Origin: Alphaproteobacteria bacterium
GTDB lineage: Bacteria > Pseudomonadota > Alphaproteobacteria > UBA8366 > Aestuariispiraceae
Direction of reading: 5' to 3'
NCBI GenBank assembly: GCA_024743195.1
Contig: JANSXE010000014.1
Coordinates: 37,742-101,741 of the forward strand
DNA length: 64,000 bases
Shown here in pieces: positions 37,449 to 45,940 of the stretch (positions within the stretch are counted from its first letter, which is position 1; each line of letters begins with the position of its first letter). The notes under the pieces were generated by a model that was not told where the DNA came from, did no database searches, and was given only the letters and a program-made list of their open reading frames with translations. The position numbers were made by a program, and so were the translations under genes.

Positions 37449-38570
37449 ATGACTTGGAGTCTGCAGAATCTGAAGACGGCGGCGGCGGCCTTCGCGGTCG
37501 CCCTCGCCCTTGCCTTTGCTCTGGCGCTTGCGTCCGGGCCGGCTTCCGCGCAACAGACCGCGCCTGCGCCCGGTCCGGAGGAGGCGATCGGCGGCGCGGT
37601 GCCTGGCGCGAGCCTCGGCACGGACAGCGACACCGATTTCTGGCGCGAGATCCGGCGCGGCGCCGGCGGCTCCGCCCAGCAGCCGCACGAACTGGGCGGC
37701 GTGCTGATCCAGTCGGAAGGCGAGACCTGGCGGTCGGTGCGAAACGGCCCCCTGTCGACCTACGGCGTGTGGCTGATGGCGGCGAGCGTCGCCGGTCTGG
37801 CGCTCTTCTTCGCGCTGCGCGGCCGCATCGCCATCGAGCACGGTCTGTCCGGCGTGACGATCGAGCGGTTCAAGGCGGTCGAGCGCTTCGGCCACTGGCT
37901 CACCGCAGGCACCTTCATCGTCCTGGCGATCACCGGCCTCAACATGCTCTACGGGCGCTACATCCTGATCCCGGTGATCGGCAAGGAAGCCTTCGCGACG
38001 ATCACGATGGCCGGGAAGTGGCTGCACAACTGGGTGGCCTTCGGCTTTATGGCCGGATTGGTGCTGATCTTCGTCATGTGGGTGGCCCACAACATCCCCA
38101 ACCGAACGGATCTCGCCTGGCTGGCCAAGGGCGGCGGCCTGTTCACCAAGGGCGTGCACCCGCCGTCGAGGAAGTTCAACGCCGGACAGAAGATCATCTT
38201 CTGGGCGACGATTCTCGGCGGGGTTTCGCTCAGCCTCTCCGGTTGGGCGCTGCTCGATCCCTTCACGACGACGATGTTCGGCAAGACCTTCGCGGTCGTC
38301 AACCTGGTCGGCTTCAACCTGCCGACCGACCTGACCCTGATGGAGGAGCAGCAGTTCGCCCAAGTCTGGCACACCATCGTCTCCCTGGTGATGATCGCCA
38401 TCATCCTGGCGCACATCTATATCGGCTCGATCGGGATGCAGGGCGCCTTCGCGGCCATGGGCAGCGGTCATGTCGACCTGAACTGGGCCAAGGAGCACCA
38501 CGGCCTCTGGGTCGAGGAGGAGCAGGCCAAGGGCGCCGTTCCGGGCGGACGCCCGCAACCCGCCGAGTAG
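37449..38570 (+). CDS. fdhC: Formate dehydrogenase cytochrome b subunit with a periplasmic N-terminal extension
   Basis: This encodes 373 residues from ATG 37449. A signal peptide (about 1-35, ending ASA) and a hydrophilic region of about 70 residues precede four membrane helices of the FdnI type. Candidate haem ligands occur in KAVERFGHWLTAGTFIVL, KWLHNWVAFGFM, QVWHTIVSLVM and ILAHIYIGS. It passes electrons to the quinone pool. E. coli FdnI is only about 217 residues; the added N-terminal region is usual in the longer alpha/beta-proteobacterial form and may contact FdhB. It ends 51 nt before the WD40-cytochrome gene. Confidence 0.93.
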   Translation: MTWSLQNLKTAAAAFAVALALAFALALASGPASAQQTAPAPGPEEAIGGAVPGASLGTDSDTDFWREIRRGAGGSAQQPHELGGVLIQSEGETWRSVRNGPLSTYGVWLMAASVAGLALFFALRGRIAIEHGLSGVTIERFKAVERFGHWLTAGTFIVLAITGLNMLYGRYILIPVIGKEAFATITMAGKWLHNWVAFGFMAGLVLIFVMWVAHNIPNRTDLAWLAKGGGLFTKGVHPPSRKFNAGQKIIFWATILGGVSLSLSGWALLDPFTTTMFGKTFAVVNLVGFNLPTDLTLMEEQQFAQVWHTIVSLVMIAIILAHIYIGSIGMQGAFAAMGSGHVDLNWAKEHHGLWVEEEQAKGAVPGGRPQPAE

Positions 38571-38621
38571 CGGCGGCGCGCTGGGAGCTTCAGGGCGCAA
38601 CGGGCGGACGGCGGTCGGTTG

Positions 38622-40070
38622 ATGGATCGAACGATGGGGCGATGGGCGCGTTTCGCAGCGCGTGCGGCGCGATCGGTCGGTCCGTCGGCGGCCGCCGTTC
38701 CGCTTGCATCTCTCGCCGCTGCGGCGTGCGCGCTGACGCTCGCCGCCGCGACGGCCGGTGCGGACCTTCTGGGGCACGGCGCGCCGGTGCGCGACGTCGC
38801 GTTGGCGTCCGACGGGTCGCGGGCGATCACCTCCGGCTTCGACGATGTGGCGATCGTCTGGCGGCTTGAAGACGAAAGCCAGATCGTCCGCCTCTACGGC
38901 CACGAGGCGGCGGTGAACGCCGGCGCCTTCCTGCCGGACGGCCGGGCCGTGACCGTCAGCGACGACGGGTCGGCGCGCATCTGGTCGCTGGAGAGCGGCG
39001 AATCCCTCTCGATTCTGACCGGTCATTCCCAGAAGGTGGTGAACGTCGCCGTCTCACCGGACGGCGCGCTGATCGCGACCGCCTCCTGGGACCGCACCGT
39101 GCGTCTCTGGGACGCCGGCGCCGGCGCCGAACGCGCGGTGTTCGACGGCCATGAAGGGCCCGTCAATGCGGTGCTGTTCGTCGACGGCGGCCGGCGGTTG
39201 CTGTCGGCGGGCTATGACGGCGCGCTCAGGCTCTGGCCGGTTGCGGACGACGCAGGCGATGCGGAGCTTCTCGCCAACGCCGGCTTTCCGATCAACGACA
39301 TGGCGCTCGCGCCGGACGGGCGGTTGCTTGCGACGGCGTCCGCCGACGGCGTGGTGCGGCTGTGGGATCTGGAGACCCAAAGCGAACTGCGCGCGCTCGC
39401 CGGTCATAAGGGCGCGGTTCTCGCGGTCGCGATCTCGCCCGACGGCGGTGCGATCGCCAGCGGCGGGACGGACGGCCATCTCCTGATGTGGCGGCGCGTC
39501 GCGGAGGAGGCCGACGATCCGGAAGCCCCGATCCTCGACGTGCCGATCGAGCACTACCGCGCCGTTTGGGCGCTGGCTTTCCGGCCGGACGGGGAGGTCA
39601 TCTACGCGTCCGGGGTGGATCGGGTGACCCGCGCCTTCTCGGCGGTCGACGGGACGCCAATCGGCGGCGCGGTCACGCCCTTCCAGCCGATCGAGCGGGT
39701 GAGCCGCGCGTTGCGCGACAGTGAGGACCCGGTCGAACGGGGCGGGTTTCAGTTCCGCAAGTGTGCGGTCTGTCACAGCCTGGCGGCGGAAGATACGCCG
39801 CGTTCGGGCCCTACGCTCTATGGGATCTTCGGGCGGACGGTCGGCGGGCTCGAGGGCTACAACTACTCTCCTGCGCTGGAGGCCGCAGATTTCATCTGGA
39901 CGGAGGAGACCGTCTCCGAACTCTTCGAGGTCGGCCCGGACGTCATGCTGCCCGGCACCAAGATGCCGATTCAGCGCCTGCCCGATCCGCAGGACCGCGC
40001 CGATCTGATGGCCTTCCTGCGCGAGGCGACGGCGGTCGCCGGGGAGGCGGAACCAAGCGCTGGGCAGTGA
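38622..40070 (+). CDS. Periplasmic WD40 beta-propeller fused to cytochrome c
   Basis: This encodes 482 residues from ATG 38622 (ATG 38634 possible). A signal sequence (about 20-48) is followed by about seven WD40-like repeats (50-350; e.g. GHSQKVVNVAVSPDGALIAT, ASWDRTVRLWD, GHKGAVLAVAISPDG). A class I cytochrome c domain (about 370-475) has CAVCH (C381-H385) and a probable axial Met in LPGTKMP. It should be a periplasmic electron carrier or sensor with a propeller docking surface. It follows fdhC on the same strand. I know such fusions from alphaproteobacteria but no assigned function. Confidence 0.85.
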   Translation: MDRTMGRWARFAARAARSVGPSAAAVPLASLAAAACALTLAAATAGADLLGHGAPVRDVALASDGSRAITSGFDDVAIVWRLEDESQIVRLYGHEAAVNAGAFLPDGRAVTVSDDGSARIWSLESGESLSILTGHSQKVVNVAVSPDGALIATASWDRTVRLWDAGAGAERAVFDGHEGPVNAVLFVDGGRRLLSAGYDGALRLWPVADDAGDAELLANAGFPINDMALAPDGRLLATASADGVVRLWDLETQSELRALAGHKGAVLAVAISPDGGAIASGGTDGHLLMWRRVAEEADDPEAPILDVPIEHYRAVWALAFRPDGEVIYASGVDRVTRAFSAVDGTPIGGAVTPFQPIERVSRALRDSEDPVERGGFQFRKCAVCHSLAAEDTPRSGPTLYGIFGRTVGGLEGYNYSPALEAADFIWTEETVSELFEVGPDVMLPGTKMPIQRLPDPQDRADLMAFLREATAVAGEAEPSAGQ

Positions 40071-40097
40071 GCGCCGCCGCGGAGTTGGGTGCGGGTC

Positions 40098-40994
40098 CTA
40101 TTCTTGCGCGTGAAGCGCCTCCCAGGCGCGTTCCAGATGCTGCAGGCGCAGCCGGGCGGCCTGTCGATAGGCGCTCGGCGTCATGCCGGTGCGGTTTCGG
40201 AAGAACCGCGTGAAATGGCTCTGCGCGCTGAAGCCCAGCGTCCGGGAGATCGCGGCGATCGGATCGACCCCGTCGCTCAACCGCCGCGCGGCCTCTTCGA
40301 CAAGCAAAGCGTCCGCATAGGCCCGCGGCGTCAGACCGCAACACTCCCGGAACTGCTCGAAAAAGCGCGAGCGCGACAGGCCCGCCGCGACGGCGATGGC
40401 GTCGACCCCCGGCTCCTTGCCGACGGCGCCGCGCATCAGGCGGACCGACCGTCTGATGCGCGGGTCGAGCGCCCGCACGCCGAATGGCGGCTCCGCGCCG
40501 GACCCGAGCGCCGGTTCGGCCGCCGCCCGGAACAACGCGTCGACCAGCCCCTCCAGGGCGAGATCCGCCTCCGCCCCGTCGTCGCCCGCCTCAAGCCGTT
40601 GGCGGTGATCGGAGAGCGCGCGGATCACCCGATCGCGCGCGGCGCGCACAGCCGCCCCCATAGGGTGCGCCAGTTCGCTGAACAGCATGTCCGACCCCGC
40701 GGCCAGCAGCGCGGTCGGCGAGCGGCCGACCCAGGCCGGCTCGAAGGACAGGGCGAGGATCGGGGTGCGCTCCGCCGAAACCTCCCAGAGAACGGGCGTC
40801 CAGGGATCGATGGCGAGATAGGTTTCGTCGTCGAGCCGCCCCGTCTCCGCCGGGGTCCGGCACTCCAGACCGGGGCCGTCGAGCGCGAGCAACACCTGGG
40901 CGCGGCCCTGCAGCGGCGTCGGCTCCAGGTCGGGCCGCCGCATGACGGCGACCCGGGCGAAGCAGCCCTGGAACATGTGCATCGCTGGCGTCAT
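40098..40994 (-). CDS. AraC-family transcriptional regulator
   Basis: This encodes 298 residues from ATG 40994; GGGGAG lies 13 nt upstream and an earlier GTG (41054) is possible. The N-terminal cupin-like sensor part is poorly conserved. The C-terminal pair of helix-turn-helices (about 195-295) is clear: VDAIAVAAGLSRSRFFEQFR, GLTPRAYADALLVEEAARRL, IAAISRTLGFSAQSHFTRFF and TGMTPSAYRQAARLR. It is divergent from the acetolactate-synthase-like gene and probably regulates it. Confidence 0.85.
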   Translation of the reverse strand: MTPAMHMFQGCFARVAVMRRPDLEPTPLQGRAQVLLALDGPGLECRTPAETGRLDDETYLAIDPWTPVLWEVSAERTPILALSFEPAWVGRSPTALLAAGSDMLFSELAHPMGAAVRAARDRVIRALSDHRQRLEAGDDGAEADLALEGLVDALFRAAAEPALGSGAEPPFGVRALDPRIRRSVRLMRGAVGKEPGVDAIAVAAGLSRSRFFEQFRECCGLTPRAYADALLVEEAARRLSDGVDPIAAISRTLGFSAQSHFTRFFRNRTGMTPSAYRQAARLRLQHLERAWEALHAQE

Positions 40995-41269
40995 CGGCGC
41001 GACGCGTCTCCCCCTGTCGGACCGCGGCCCGTCGACGCCCCCATCGACCTGCACCGCGTCCCCGGCGCGCCTCGGCGCCGACTAGACATGATATCCGAGC
41101 CGCGCGCCGCCGCGACCCCTGCATAGCCCGCTACCGAGCGGATGCCGCCAGAATCGGACCGAACGGTAAATTGACGCCACAACGCACTTTCCGCTGGTCG
41201 GCCCGGCGCATAGGATGCGGCCGCGGCGGCCCCCGTCGCGCGTCCAGCCCAGGCGAAAGGAGAGACGGC

Positions 41270-42952
41270 ATGGCGGATCGCCCGATGTTCGGAACCGGTG
41301 GTGAGATCCTGGCCGATGCGCTGGCCCGCCACGGCGTCGACATGGCGTTCGGCGTCCCGGGCGAAAGCTATCTGGCGCTGCTGGACGCGCTGGTCGACAC
41401 GAAGATTCGCTTCATCACCTGCCGCCAGGAAGGCGGCGCGACGATGATGGCCGACGCGTACGGCAAGTTGACCGGCAGACCCGGGGTCGCGATGGTGACC
41501 CGCGGCCCCGGCGCCGCGAACGCGGCCGCCGGCGTCCATATCGCCTTCCAGGATTCGACGCCCATGATCCTGCTGATCGGCCAGGTGGCGCGGGACATGC
41601 GCGACCGCGAAGCCTTCCAGGAGGTCGATTACCGCCAGATGTACGGCGCCCTGGCCAAATGGACGGCCGAGATAGACCGCGCCGACCGCATTCCCGAGTA
41701 TCTCAATCGCGCGTTCCACACTGCGACCTCGGGCCGGCCGGGGCCCGTCGTGCTCGCTCTGCCCGAGGATATGTTGACGGAGCAGGCCTCCGTTCGGACG
41801 GTCGATCGCTATGCGCCGGTTGAGGCGCATCCGGACCCGGCGGCGATGGCGGACCTGCGCGCGCGGCTCGCCAAGGCGCGCCGGCCGTTGATGATCGTCG
41901 GCGGCGGCGGCTGGGACGCCGACGCCTGCGCCAAGGTCGCCGACTTCGTGGAGCGCTGCGACCTTCCGGTCGCCGCCTCCTTCCGGTGCCAGGACTATAT
42001 CGACAACCGCCGACCCTGCTATGTCGGCCATGTCGGGATCGGGATCGACCCGAAGCTGGCGGCCCGGGTGCGCGAGGCGGACCTGTTGCTGGTTGTCGGC
42101 GCGCGGCTCGGGGAGAGCACGACCTCCGGCTATCAACTGGTCGAGCCGCCGCGCCCGCGCCAGACGCTGGTCCATGTCTATCCGGCGGCCGAGGAGTTGA
42201 ACCGTGTTTACGACGCCGATCTCGCCATCGTCTCGGGAGCGCGCGCCTTCGCCGACGCCTTGAGCCGCCTGGAGCCGGTCGACGGCGCCGCCTGGTCGGC
42301 GGAGCGGCGCCAGGCGCGCGCCGACTACGAAGCGCACCGCCGCCCGCTCACCGTTCCCGGCGCCCTGCAGATGGCGGAGATCGTCGCCGGTCTGGCCGAG
42401 CGGCTTCCGGAGGACGCGATCCTCGCCAACGGCGCCGGGAATTACACGACCTGGGTGCATCGCTTCTTCCCCTACAGGGGGTGGCGCACGCAGCTTGCGC
42501 CCACGTCGGGCTCGATGGGTTACGGCACGCCGGCGGCGGTGGCGGCGAAGGCGGTGCATCCGGACCGGCTCGTGATCGCCTTCGCCGGGGACGGCTGCTT
42601 CATGATGCACGGTCAGGAATTGGCGACCGCGGCCCAGCACGGGCTCGGGATCCTGGTCATCGTCGTCGACAACGGCATGTACGGAACGATCCGCATGCAT
42701 CAGGAGCGCACCTATCCGACGCGGGTCAGCGGCACGCAGCTCGTCAATCCGGACTTCGCCGCCTTGGCGCAGGCCTATGGCTGTTTCGGCGCGCGGGTGG
42801 AGACGACGGAGCAGTTCTTTCCCGCCTTCGACCAGGCGATCGCAGCCGCCGACGCCGGCCGCCCCGCGCTGCTGCATCTGCTGATCGATCCCGAGGCGCT
42901 GACGCCGGCGCAATCGCTCTCGGCGATGCGCGATCAGGCGTTGAAGGTCTAG
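41270..42952 (+). CDS. Thiamine-diphosphate enzyme, acetolactate-synthase-like
   Basis: This encodes 560 residues from ATG 41270, preceded by AAAGGAG. The three ThDP-enzyme domains are present. The catalytic glutamate is E54 (ITCRQEGGATMMADAYG). The ThDP-binding motif begins GDGCFMMHGQELATAAQHGL and continues to VVDN. Others are GPGAANAAAG and LPTSGSMGYGTPAA-type contacts. No regulatory small subunit gene is adjacent, so it is more likely a catabolic decarboxylase or ligase (acetolactate synthase, oxalyl-CoA or benzoylformate decarboxylase-like) than the biosynthetic enzyme. The substrate is unknown. Convergent with a thioesterase 16 nt away. Confidence 0.85.
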   Translation: MADRPMFGTGGEILADALARHGVDMAFGVPGESYLALLDALVDTKIRFITCRQEGGATMMADAYGKLTGRPGVAMVTRGPGAANAAAGVHIAFQDSTPMILLIGQVARDMRDREAFQEVDYRQMYGALAKWTAEIDRADRIPEYLNRAFHTATSGRPGPVVLALPEDMLTEQASVRTVDRYAPVEAHPDPAAMADLRARLAKARRPLMIVGGGGWDADACAKVADFVERCDLPVAASFRCQDYIDNRRPCYVGHVGIGIDPKLAARVREADLLLVVGARLGESTTSGYQLVEPPRPRQTLVHVYPAAEELNRVYDADLAIVSGARAFADALSRLEPVDGAAWSAERRQARADYEAHRRPLTVPGALQMAEIVAGLAERLPEDAILANGAGNYTTWVHRFFPYRGWRTQLAPTSGSMGYGTPAAVAAKAVHPDRLVIAFAGDGCFMMHGQELATAAQHGLGILVIVVDNGMYGTIRMHQERTYPTRVSGTQLVNPDFAALAQAYGCFGARVETTEQFFPAFDQAIAAADAGRPALLHLLIDPEALTPAQSLSAMRDQALKV

Positions 42953-42968
42953 GTCGGCTTCGGGGCCG

Positions 42969-43427
42969 TCAGTCGATCTCGTCGACGGTGACGGCCAGCG
43001 CTTCGGCCTTCGCCACCTTCTCGGGCGGCAGGGGGACGGTCTTGCCCGTGTCGAGGCTGGCCTGAACCGCGGTCATGTCGGCGCTTGCGATCAGCGCCCC
43101 GCTTTCGACGTCGAGCATCCGATGCAGGAATCGGAAATGCTTCTTGCCGACGGCGATGAAGCCGGACCGGATGGTCACCAGCTCGCCGCCGCGCAGCTCG
43201 CGCACATATTGGAAGGTCTGGCGGACCACGGCGATGCGGCGGCCTTCCGCCTTGACCGCGCGCGGCGTCAGCCCGATCGCGTGCATCAGGAACCAGGTCG
43301 CCTGATCGAAGCGCTCGATATAGAGTCGGGAGTTCATGGTCGATTCCGGGTCGTACTCCGAGGCGAGCACGGCGCCCCGGAAGGTCTCGATCCACGTGTC
43401 CCCTTTGCTGTCGGCCATCGGTTGCAT
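42969..43427 (-). CDS. Hotdog-fold acyl-CoA thioesterase
   Basis: This encodes 152 residues from ATG 43427, four nt after AGGAG; ATG 43418 is an alternative. 4HBT-family features are FRGAVLASEYDPESTMNSRL, YIERFDQATWFLMHAIGL, AVVRQTFQYVRELRGGELV and KKHFRFLHRMLDVESGALIA. It probably hydrolyses acyl- or aryl-CoA esters. The canonical hotdog Asp/Tyr start is replaced by MNSRLYIERFD. It is divergent from the TetR gene and may belong to the CoA-dependent catabolic cluster. Confidence 0.8.
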   Translation of the reverse strand: MQPMADSKGDTWIETFRGAVLASEYDPESTMNSRLYIERFDQATWFLMHAIGLTPRAVKAEGRRIAVVRQTFQYVRELRGGELVTIRSGFIAVGKKHFRFLHRMLDVESGALIASADMTAVQASLDTGKTVPLPPEKVAKAEALAVTVDEID

Positions 43428-43586
43428 CCTGCTCCTTGAATGAACTGCGCGGAGTTTAGGGGAATGTCGCAGCCTATCCAAGAACGGCCGTTCGAACGGG
43501 CGGCGACCCCCGGCTGCGATCGAAGCGGGAGTCGATGCGGTCGGTCCCGACCAGCCAGAGGACGCCCCGAAGCGCCCTGAAACCTC

Positions 43587-43639
43587 TTGCGCGGCGTTCG
43601 GAGTCGGACAATAATAAACTAACCGACCGGATAGTTAGT
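43587..43639 (+). promoter_or_regulatory. Promoter and TetR operator of the catabolic cluster
   Basis: TTGCGC (43587-43592) and AATAAT (43610-43615), 17 nt apart, form a sigma-70-type promoter. Overlapping the expected start is the palindrome ACTAAC-nnn-CCGG-nnn-GTTAGT (43618-43639), symmetric over 16 of 22 bases, ending 2 nt before the tetR ATG. Its size and place fit an autoregulatory TetR site that also controls the downstream genes, which share the transcript. Confidence 0.65.
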
Positions 43640-43641
43640 AA

Positions 43642-44313
43642 ATGACGACGGCAAAGCGAAAACCTCCGACCCAGAAAGAGCGCCGCACGGCAAGCGTCCA
43701 GTCGCTGCTCAAGGCGGCGCTCGAACTCTTTGTGACGCAGGGGTACAGGCACACGACAGCCGAGCAGATCTCTGCGCGCGCCGGCCTCAGCAAAGGGGCG
43801 CTGTTCTTCTATTTCCCGTCCAAGGAAACCGCGCTCTTGGAGTTGCTGGTTCGCGCCGAACGCGTGGTCGTCGACAACATGATGGAGCGCATCGCCGAGG
43901 CGGGGCCGTCAGCGACCGACAAGATGGTGGCGTTCGTGCACGGTCAGGCGGCGCTTGGGGTCAAGGCCTGGGAGCAAGTGCTTCTCTTGATCCTGATGTC
44001 GCTCGAATTCCAGGGGCAGGAGGGTGTCGTCGCCGAACGGGTGCGGCGGATCTACGCCAGGCTATGGCGCGCCGTTGAAGATGTTGTGGAGTTTGGGCGC
44101 CAGCGCGGCGAGTTCGCGACCGACGTACCGCTGCAGGAACAGGCGGCCGTCGTTATGGCGGGTCACGATGGGACCTTTCTTCAATGGCACCGGCGCAGCG
44201 GCGCGCTCGACGGGCCCGCGTTGGTTCGTGCGCTGCGGTTGGCGACCCTTGCGGGTCTGACGCGCGGGTCTTCCGAGAAACCAAGGACTACGGAAAAGGG
44301 AGAGGATCAATGA
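43642..44313 (+). CDS. TetR-family regulator of the CoA catabolic cluster
   Basis: This encodes 223 residues. The N-terminal DNA-binding domain (about 14-62) has LLKAALELFVTQGYRHTTAE, QISARAGLSKGALFFYFPSK and ETALLELL. The C-terminal ligand domain is helical. The gene has no Shine-Dalgarno and starts within a few nt of the predicted transcript start. Its stop overlaps the PaaA-like start (ATGA), so regulator and enzymes are co-transcribed. The ligand may be an acyl- or aryl-CoA as for PaaR and FadR-like TetR proteins; this is inferred from context. Confidence 0.88.
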   Translation: MTTAKRKPPTQKERRTASVQSLLKAALELFVTQGYRHTTAEQISARAGLSKGALFFYFPSKETALLELLVRAERVVVDNMMERIAEAGPSATDKMVAFVHGQAALGVKAWEQVLLLILMSLEFQGQEGVVAERVRRIYARLWRAVEDVVEFGRQRGEFATDVPLQEQAAVVMAGHDGTFLQWHRRSGALDGPALVRALRLATLAGLTRGSSEKPRTTEKGEDQ

Positions 44314-45077
44314 CTCAAATGGGAACGCAATCTGGCGCCAAGGCCCCGCGCGCCGTCGAAGGGTCCGCGCAACGCATGTACACCAAGGACGATCCGGACA
44401 TGCCGGAGGAGTTCAGGGCCTTCATGATCAAACTGTTGAAGCATGCGCATGTCGAGAACAACGGAAACCCCCACTACAAGAAGGTTCTCGCTCACATCGC
44501 GCATGGCGGCCTGACCTATGCGCCGGACGGAAAGGCGATGATGATCGAAGCGGAAATCATCAAGCAGGAGGTCGGGCACGGCGAGATCGTCGCCAACATC
44601 ATTCGCAGTCTCGGAGAGGATCCGTACTACGACAAGCCCGTTGGGCAGTACGCCTTCGAGATTCCCTACGAATGTTGGTGCGACGTCGCCTGGTTCCACA
44701 TGCTGATCGACCGCGTGGGGCTCTATGTCGGGATCGAATGGCTGGGCAGCACCTACGAGCCGCTCGCGCGCGTCTCGGATCAGTTGGAGAAGGAGGAGTT
44801 GTTTCACGCCACGGTGGGCTTCAACCATCTTCGAAAGATCGTTCGCACACCCGACGGCAAGCGCGAGGCGCAGGAGCTCCTGCACAAATGGTGGCCTGCG
44901 GCGCTCGACATGTTCGGCCGTTCCGACTCGAAGAACTCGGGCACCTACGTCCGATGGGGCATCAAGGGAAAGACGAATGAGGAGCTTCGGCAGCAGTACA
45001 TCGCCGATACGGTTCCCCTGATCGAAAAACTCGGTCTTGTCGTGCCCGATAATCTTGCAAATCGCCGCTATCTCTAA
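44310..45077 (+). CDS. PaaA-like di-iron oxygenase (phenylacetyl-CoA epoxidase alpha-type)
   Basis: This encodes 255 residues from ATG 44310. The ferritin-like di-iron ligands of PaaA can be placed: E49 (HAHVE), E87 and H90 (QEVGH), D125 (YECWCDVAW), E163 and H166 (KEELFH). The end (KWWPAALDMFG, then TNEELRQQYIADTVP and LGLVVPD) closely follows PaaA. It is about 55 residues shorter than PaaA (about 309), lacking the C-terminal tail. No PaaB, C, D or E partner is nearby, unlike the standard multicomponent epoxidase. It probably oxygenates a CoA thioester made by the PaaK-like enzyme downstream. Confidence 0.82.
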   Translation: MTQMGTQSGAKAPRAVEGSAQRMYTKDDPDMPEEFRAFMIKLLKHAHVENNGNPHYKKVLAHIAHGGLTYAPDGKAMMIEAEIIKQEVGHGEIVANIIRSLGEDPYYDKPVGQYAFEIPYECWCDVAWFHMLIDRVGLYVGIEWLGSTYEPLARVSDQLEKEELFHATVGFNHLRKIVRTPDGKREAQELLHKWWPAALDMFGRSDSKNSGTYVRWGIKGKTNEELRQQYIADTVPLIEKLGLVVPDNLANRRYL

Positions 45078-45108
45078 GGGCGGCCGCGCGACCTATTCGG
45101 AGTGACGC

Positions 45109-45882
45109 ATGCCTATACATTTGGAGACGGAAGGCGGAGTGGGCGTTGTCACGATAGACAATCCCCCCGCCAACGCTTACGACGTTTCGGTTCTTCGCGA
45201 GCTTCAGGACGTCATCGGACGAATCCGCGACGACGGCGCAATTCGCAGCGTCGTCCTGCGCAGTGCGTCCGAGAAGTTCTTCAGCGCCGGCGCGGACATT
45301 TCAACGCTCCAGAACTCGAACGCCGCCCAATTCGGGGACTTGCTGACGATCGCGCATGAGACAACGCTTGCGATGGAGAATACGCCCAAGATCTTCATCG
45401 CGGCGATTGCCGGGCACGCCATGGGAGGCGGCCTCGAACTGGCGCTTGCCTGCGATTTTCGCTTCGCGTGCGTCGGCGGATACAAGCTGGGCCTCGTTGA
45501 GATCAATCTCGGCCTGAATCCCGCGATGGGAGGCACGCAACGCCTGCCGCGCCTTATCGGGCGCAGCAAGGCCCTTCACATGATCGTAAGCGGCGAGACC
45601 CTGTCGCCGGAGGCCGCCCGGGACTGGGGCGTCGTCGACCGGCTCATCGAAGCCGATCGCTTCATGGATGAGGTTATGGACTATGCGGGACGGCTGGCCC
45701 GCGGGCCGTCGCGCGCGCAAGGACTCGCGAAACTCTCCATAAATAAGGGCATGGAGTCGGGATTCGCCGAGGCGATGTCGCTCGAACGCGCCCATCAGAT
45801 GACGCTGTTCCACAGTGACGACGCCGCTGAGGGCGTTTCTGCGTTTCTGGAGAAGCGTGCAGCCGCCTTCAAGGGGCTGTGA
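45109..45882 (+). CDS. Enoyl-CoA hydratase/isomerase (first copy)
   Basis: This encodes 257 residues with GGAG 6 nt upstream. Crotonase features are FSAGADISTL (CoA-binding oxyanion loop), GHAMGGGLELALACDFRFA with the first catalytic Glu, and GLVEINLGLNPAMGGTQRLP with the second. Both glutamates are present, so it should hydrate an enoyl-CoA rather than act only as an isomerase. It probably acts after the oxygenase in the pathway. It shares its operon with a second, divergent copy at 47539. Confidence 0.9.
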   Translation: MPIHLETEGGVGVVTIDNPPANAYDVSVLRELQDVIGRIRDDGAIRSVVLRSASEKFFSAGADISTLQNSNAAQFGDLLTIAHETTLAMENTPKIFIAAIAGHAMGGGLELALACDFRFACVGGYKLGLVEINLGLNPAMGGTQRLPRLIGRSKALHMIVSGETLSPEAARDWGVVDRLIEADRFMDEVMDYAGRLARGPSRAQGLAKLSINKGMESGFAEAMSLERAHQMTLFHSDDAAEGVSAFLEKRAAAFKGL

Positions 45883-45940
45883 CGCTGAAGGATGCGCCGT
45901 CAAGAAGTGCATCATAGTGCATGAACCTGTGGGGTGAGCA

